Shown piece after piece: positions 37,828 through 40,852 of a DNA stretch of 40,852 bases. The DNA is from Actinomycetes bacterium (lineage in GTDB: Bacteria > Actinomycetota > Acidimicrobiia > Acidimicrobiales > CADCSY01). Location of the stretch: the NCBI GenBank assembly GCA_025464025.1, contig JAODBP010000045.1, positions 1-40,852 of the forward strand. Reading direction: 5' to 3'. The stretch's first letter is position 1. Each line of letters begins with the position of its first letter. A model generated the notes under the pieces. That model did no database searches and was not told the DNA's origin. It saw nothing but the letters and a program-made list of their open reading frames with translations. Both the position numbers and the translations under genes were made by a program.

Positions 37828-38873
37828 CGCTCTCGCAGCCCACCGTCGAGGTCGACGACGACCTCGAGGCGTTCTACGAGCTGTCGCTGGCCGAGCACTG
37901 GGGCGACGGCGCCCCGCTCCTGCCGCCGACCGACGCTCGCGTCGAGGCCCGCCTGGCCGCCACGCCGTACGCCCCTGACCGGGTGCTCGGCGAGCTGCCT
38001 CCGCAGTACGGCACGCTCACGGTCGAGCTGGCCGCCATCAACGCGGCCATGGCCGGCGTCGCGCCCGAGGCGTTCCCCCTGGTGATCGCCGCGCTGGAGG
38101 GCGTGCTCGCTCCCGAGTGGAACGCCTACGGCCTCACCACGACGACGTCGAGCGTCCACCCGATGATGATCGTGAACGGGCCGACCCGCTCGTCGCTCGG
38201 CATCGACTTCAAGGCCGGCTGCCTCGGTGGCGCCGCCGGGCGGGGCTCGATGACGATCGGCCGGGCCGTGTCGCTCTGCCTGCGCAACGTCGGCGGCCAG
38301 CGGGCAGGGGAGTCGTCCCGCACCGTGTTCGGCCAGCCGGCTCGCTTCGGCCTGTGCTTCGCCGAGTGGGAGGAGCGCTCGCCGTGGCGCTCCCTGGCCG
38401 AGCGCGCTGGCTTCACGTCGGAGCAGGAGGTCGTGAGCGTGCACGGCGGCAAGGGGACGTTCCCCATGGCCGACGTGAACAACGACGACCCGGCCGACCT
38501 CGCCTACACGATCGCCAAGACGATCGCCTTCCCGCTCAACAACTGGTTCCTCGAGCTGACGGGGGAGAGCGGTCAGCTCGTCCTGCTCGTCAACCCGATG
38601 TGGGCCGAGCGGCTGGGGCGCACGTTCCCCGAGGCGGAGGACTTCCAGCAGTACGTCTGGGAGAACGCCTGGCAGCCCATCTCGCTCTTCCGTCCGACCA
38701 ACGCCGACGTGCTCCGGGCCAAGGGTCGGGTCGACGACCAGGGCCGGGTGTTCCTGTGCAGCCGCCCCGACCAGATCGTGCCGGTCGTGTGCGGTGGGCT
38801 GGGCGGCCTCCACGGCGTGGCGCTCACCAGCTTCGTGCAGAGCGAGCTGCAGTCGACGGCGGTGGTGCGGTGA
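37824..38873 (+). CDS. Conserved unknown protein of the UGSC operon
   Basis: A 349-aa soluble protein, family not recognised. Notable segments are HWGDGAPLLPPTDARVEARL near the start, the Gly/Cys-rich FKAGCLGGAAGRGSMTIGRA, FGLCFAEWEERSPW, and VHGGKGTFPMADVNNDDP. It has no signal or membrane helix. ATG 37824 overlaps the UGSC stop by 4 bp and its own stop overlaps the NifU-like start by 4 bp, so the three products are probably made together, and a complex with the UGSC protein is a reasonable guess. Confidence 0.8.
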   Translation: MTLSQPTVEVDDDLEAFYELSLAEHWGDGAPLLPPTDARVEARLAATPYAPDRVLGELPPQYGTLTVELAAINAAMAGVAPEAFPLVIAALEGVLAPEWNAYGLTTTTSSVHPMMIVNGPTRSSLGIDFKAGCLGGAAGRGSMTIGRAVSLCLRNVGGQRAGESSRTVFGQPARFGLCFAEWEERSPWRSLAERAGFTSEQEVVSVHGGKGTFPMADVNNDDPADLAYTIAKTIAFPLNNWFLELTGESGQLVLLVNPMWAERLGRTFPEAEDFQQYVWENAWQPISLFRPTNADVLRAKGRVDDQGRVFLCSRPDQIVPVVCGGLGGLHGVALTSFVQSELQSTAVVR

Positions 38874-39115
38874 ACGTGGAGGCGGTGGCCACGGCGGTCG
38901 ACGAGTTGGCCACCATCATCCGGGCCGACGGGGGTGACCTGGTGCTGGTCAAGGCCGACGATGCCCTCGACCTCATCGAGGTCCGCCTCGACCTCGACGG
39001 CGTGTCGTGCCTCGACTGCATCCTCCCACCGGCCCAGCTCCGCCAGGTGCTCGAGGAGGGCATCGCCCGCCGGGTCCCGTCGGAGTTCGAGCTCGTGGTC
39101 CACGACCCCCGCTGA
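38870..39115 (+). CDS. NifU-like CxxC domain protein
   Basis: An 81-aa protein resembling the NifU C-terminal/Nfu scaffold domain. IIRADGGDLVLVKADDALDL leads to the Cys pair C47-L-D-C50, followed by a helix (QLRQVLEEGIARRVP). Two such domains can hold a 4Fe-4S cluster between subunits. GTG 38870 overlaps the upstream stop (GTGA), and its own stop overlaps the LarA-like start (TGATG). It may deliver a cluster or sulfur to a partner in this operon. Confidence 0.75.
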   Translation: MNVEAVATAVDELATIIRADGGDLVLVKADDALDLIEVRLDLDGVSCLDCILPPAQLRQVLEEGIARRVPSEFELVVHDPR

Positions 39116-40305
39116 TGCCGTACGCCACCATCCGCTGGGGTGCCTGGTTCGAGGACGCCGATGTCGTCCTCGACCTCCCCGACGGGTGGACGGTCGAGCA
39201 GTGCGACCCGGCCGACGCACCCGACCTCGGCCCGGCCGAGATCGCCGCCGCCATCGCGTCGCCCATCGGCACGCCGCCGCTGCGGGAGCTGGCCGCTGGT
39301 CGCACCCGGCCCTGCATCGTCATCGACGACCTGTCCCGCCCCACCCGCGGCCACCTGCTGCTGCCGCCGATCCTCGACGAGCTCGCCGCCGCCGGCATCC
39401 CCGCCGGTGACGTGCTCGTCCTCGGCGGCGTGGCCAACCACCGGCCCATGGTGCGCGACGACCTGCTCAAGAAGGTCGGCGCCGACGTGCTGCGGGCCTG
39501 CCGCTACCGGAACCACTTCTCGTTCGACAACTGCACCGAGGTCGGTGGCATCGAGGTCAACGCTGACTACGCCGCCGCCGACCTCAAGATCCTGGTGGGC
39601 TCGATCGTGCCCCACCAGGGCGCCGGCTTCTCCGGGGGGGCCAAGCTGCTGATGCCCGGCATCGCCAGCGCGGCGTCGGCGCTGAAGTACCACCAGGGGC
39701 CGGCGATCGAGGGCGTCTACGAGGCCCTCGACTCGCCGGCCCGGGTGTTCTCCGAACAGGTCGCCCGGGCGGTCGGCGTCGACTTCATCGTGAACTCGGT
39801 CCCCACCTCCCGGTTGGGCGTCGCCGGCGTCTTCGCCGGCGACGTGGTCGACGCCCACCGGGCGGGTGTCACGTTCGCCCAGCAGGTGTTCGCCACCGCG
39901 CCCCCGTCGGCGCCGGTCGACGTGGCCGTGCTCTCCCTCTATCCCAAGGACACCGAGTTCCTCCAGCACATCACGGCCTTCGCCCCCTGGAAGACGGCGA
40001 CCGAGCCGTTCGTGAAGGAGGGCGGCACCTTCGTGGTGGCGCTGGCCGGCTCTGAAGGGCTCGGCACCCACCACCTCTTCGGACCCGGCATGCCGCTCGC
40101 CGGCACCCGCGCCACGCGCATCCGGGACCGCGACGTGATCTTCGTCTGCCCCACCATCGAGCTGGGGGAGCTCCACCCCGACGTCGCCGCCAACACGACG
40201 GTCTTCCGCACCTGGGCCGAGGCGCGGCAGTGGCTGGAGCAGAAGCACGGCAAGGAAGCCACGGCGGCGGTCTTCCCCTGCGCCACCATGCAGCTGCTCA
40301 AGTAG
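39115..40305 (+). CDS. LarA-type nickel-pincer racemase homologue
   Basis: A 396-aa protein of the LarA/DUF2088 family, whose founder racemises lactate with a nickel-pincer nucleotide. Compared with recalled L. plantarum LarA residues, DLSRPT places D72 and R75, NHRP gives H109, PHQGAGFSGGAK gives H167 and K177 (the residue that anchors the cofactor), and KYH gives H193. The H-K spacing of 10 and K-H spacing of 16 equal those of LarA (174/184/200). It thus looks cofactor-competent, but LarB, LarC and LarE are not in the window. Other family members act on other 2-hydroxy acids. Confidence 0.85.
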   Translation: MPYATIRWGAWFEDADVVLDLPDGWTVEQCDPADAPDLGPAEIAAAIASPIGTPPLRELAAGRTRPCIVIDDLSRPTRGHLLLPPILDELAAAGIPAGDVLVLGGVANHRPMVRDDLLKKVGADVLRACRYRNHFSFDNCTEVGGIEVNADYAAADLKILVGSIVPHQGAGFSGGAKLLMPGIASAASALKYHQGPAIEGVYEALDSPARVFSEQVARAVGVDFIVNSVPTSRLGVAGVFAGDVVDAHRAGVTFAQQVFATAPPSAPVDVAVLSLYPKDTEFLQHITAFAPWKTATEPFVKEGGTFVVALAGSEGLGTHHLFGPGMPLAGTRATRIRDRDVIFVCPTIELGELHPDVAANTTVFRTWAEARQWLEQKHGKEATAAVFPCATMQLLK

Positions 40306-40321
40306 CCAGTCAGGCCACCGT

Positions 40322-40367
40322 GAGGCAGCCGCCGACCCGCCCGGGCGGGCTACAGGTGGGCTGCCTC
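40322..40367. terminator. Bidirectional terminator hairpin
   Basis: Outer arms GAGGCAGCC (40322-40330) and GGCTGCCTC (40359-40367) pair perfectly. An inner self-palindrome CCCGCCCGGGCGGG (40336-40349) forms a second stem. It lies between the convergent LarA-like and PH-domain genes, overlapping the last codons of the latter. Confidence 0.6.
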
Positions 40368-40787
40368 CCGTAAGGCGGCGGCAACGTCGTCGGCTCGCGT
40401 TCGCCGGTTGAACCAGATCGCCAGGTTCGACTTCTGCACGGACCAGGCGATCACCGGGGTGTCGTTGGCGCGTCCGATCCGAATGCCGCCGTACGACGCC
40501 TCGACGTTGGTGATGTCACCGACGGGCACCGTCGTCGTGCGGATCGGGTTCCGCACGACGACCTCCTCGCCGTCGAGCGTGATGGACGGGCGCAGCGCTC
40601 CGGCCCATCCTGCTGCGGCCATGCCGGCGAAGAGGGCGGCGACGACCAGGTCGGTCCTCAGGTCGGGCGGTTCGCCGGCGACGACCTCGTGGATCGCAGC
40701 GATCAGGAAGCCGGCGGCCGTGGCGCCGAAGACGATCAGGAACAGCGCTCCGCCTATCCGGGCCGCCCGGGTCGGTCGCCAGGTCAC
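40350..40787 (-). CDS. Small membrane protein with a bacterial PH-like domain
   Basis: A 145-aa protein with two transmembrane segments (about residues 10-33 and 46-66: ALFLIVFGATAAGFLIAAIH, then VVAALFAGMAAAGWAGAL). A cytoplasmic PH-like beta domain follows (SITLDGEEVVVRNPIRTTTV, then TNVEASYGGIRIGR). GTG 40787 overlaps the stop of the upstream gene (GTGA), so it is translated with it. Function unknown. Confidence 0.75.
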   Translation of the reverse strand: MTWRPTRAARIGGALFLIVFGATAAGFLIAAIHEVVAGEPPDLRTDLVVAALFAGMAAAGWAGALRPSITLDGEEVVVRNPIRTTTVPVGDITNVEASYGGIRIGRANDTPVIAWSVQKSNLAIWFNRRTRADDVAAALREAAHL

Positions 40788-40852
40788 CGCCCCGCCACCA
40801 CCGCGTCGCGTCCCACCTGCATCTGCCCGTGGTGCTGGGCCAGCTCCTCGTA
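40784..40852 (-). CDS. C-terminal end of a CDS running off the window
   Basis: The minus strand from the window edge reads YEELAQHHGQMQVGRDAVVA then GR and a TGA that overlaps the GTG of the PH-domain gene. The 4-bp overlap and continuous G/C-rich codons support it as the last 22 residues of a real gene. Family not recognisable. Confidence 0.55.
   Translation of the reverse strand, partial: YEELAQHHGQMQVGRDAVVAGR

Noticed and set aside
1..40852. CRISPR arrays, tRNA or rRNA genes, insertion sequences, prophage or integrase genes
   Set aside because: None seen by eye on either strand; the only dispersed repeats are the intergenic family and the short leader repeat.

Overview
The window reads as chromosomal DNA of a very GC-rich actinobacterium. 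The closest guess is an Acidimicrobiia-like or mycolic-acid-free relative. The reasons are G/C at almost every third codon position, frequent GTG starts, 4-bp ATGA/GTGA gene overlaps, many leaderless genes, a KstR-type regulator, a DUF2630 protein, and a density of short-chain dehydrogenases and CoA-ester enzymes. This placement is an inference; there is no rRNA or tRNA in the window.

Layout. 1-5.7 kb: AhpD-like protein, glyoxalase-fold protein, AraC regulator, cytochrome P450, a TetR regulator flanked by two copies of one palindrome, an SDR and a zinc alcohol dehydrogenase. 5.7-6.0 kb: a scar holding a 38-codon stub and the C-terminal remnant of a LivK-type binding protein. 6.0-11 kb: two SDRs around a solitary LivK-type lipoprotein, then a quinone-oxidoreductase-like MDR coupled to a TetR. 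11-20 kb: tandem-HTH protein, HIT-like protein, a GGDEF-EAL receptor, DUF2630, DUF1214, sulfotransferase, a PhyH-type oxygenase and conserved unknowns. 20-25 kb: enoyl-CoA hydratases, amidohydrolase and VOC protein in an overlapping operon. 25-34 kb: KstR-like regulator, cyclopropane-fatty-acid synthase, alpha/beta hydrolase, thioesterase, EthD-like protein, then SDR, FadE30-like acyl-CoA dehydrogenase, IpdF-like SDR and GNAT. 34-37 kb: Nfu N-domain protein, acyl-CoA ligase, type III CoA-transferase, MarR. 37-40.3 kb: a four-gene coupled operon of a UGSC-family protein (Cys form), an unknown 349-aa protein, a NifU-like CxxC protein and a LarA-type nickel-pincer racemase homologue. The right edge holds a PH-domain membrane protein and the tail of another gene.

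How the genes fit together. Most of the window looks like catabolism of lipids or steroids: P450, SDRs, acyl-CoA ligase and dehydrogenase, hydratases, thioesterase, CoA-transferase. KstR with a KstR-like operator, and the adjacent FadE30/IpdF-like pair, point to cholesterol or its C/D-ring propionate as possible substrates.

The most unusual items are (i) a modular intergenic repeat family placed between convergent genes (copies at 8355, 16968 and 33721, and a short hairpin form at 29652), (ii) the UGSC/unknown/NifU-like/LarA operon, (iii) the twin palindromes bracketing the first TetR gene, (iv) the gene-remnant scar at 5.7-6.0 kb, and (v) a uniform leaderless promoter layout in which a TANNNT-type -10 sits 6-8 nt before the start codon of fourteen genes.
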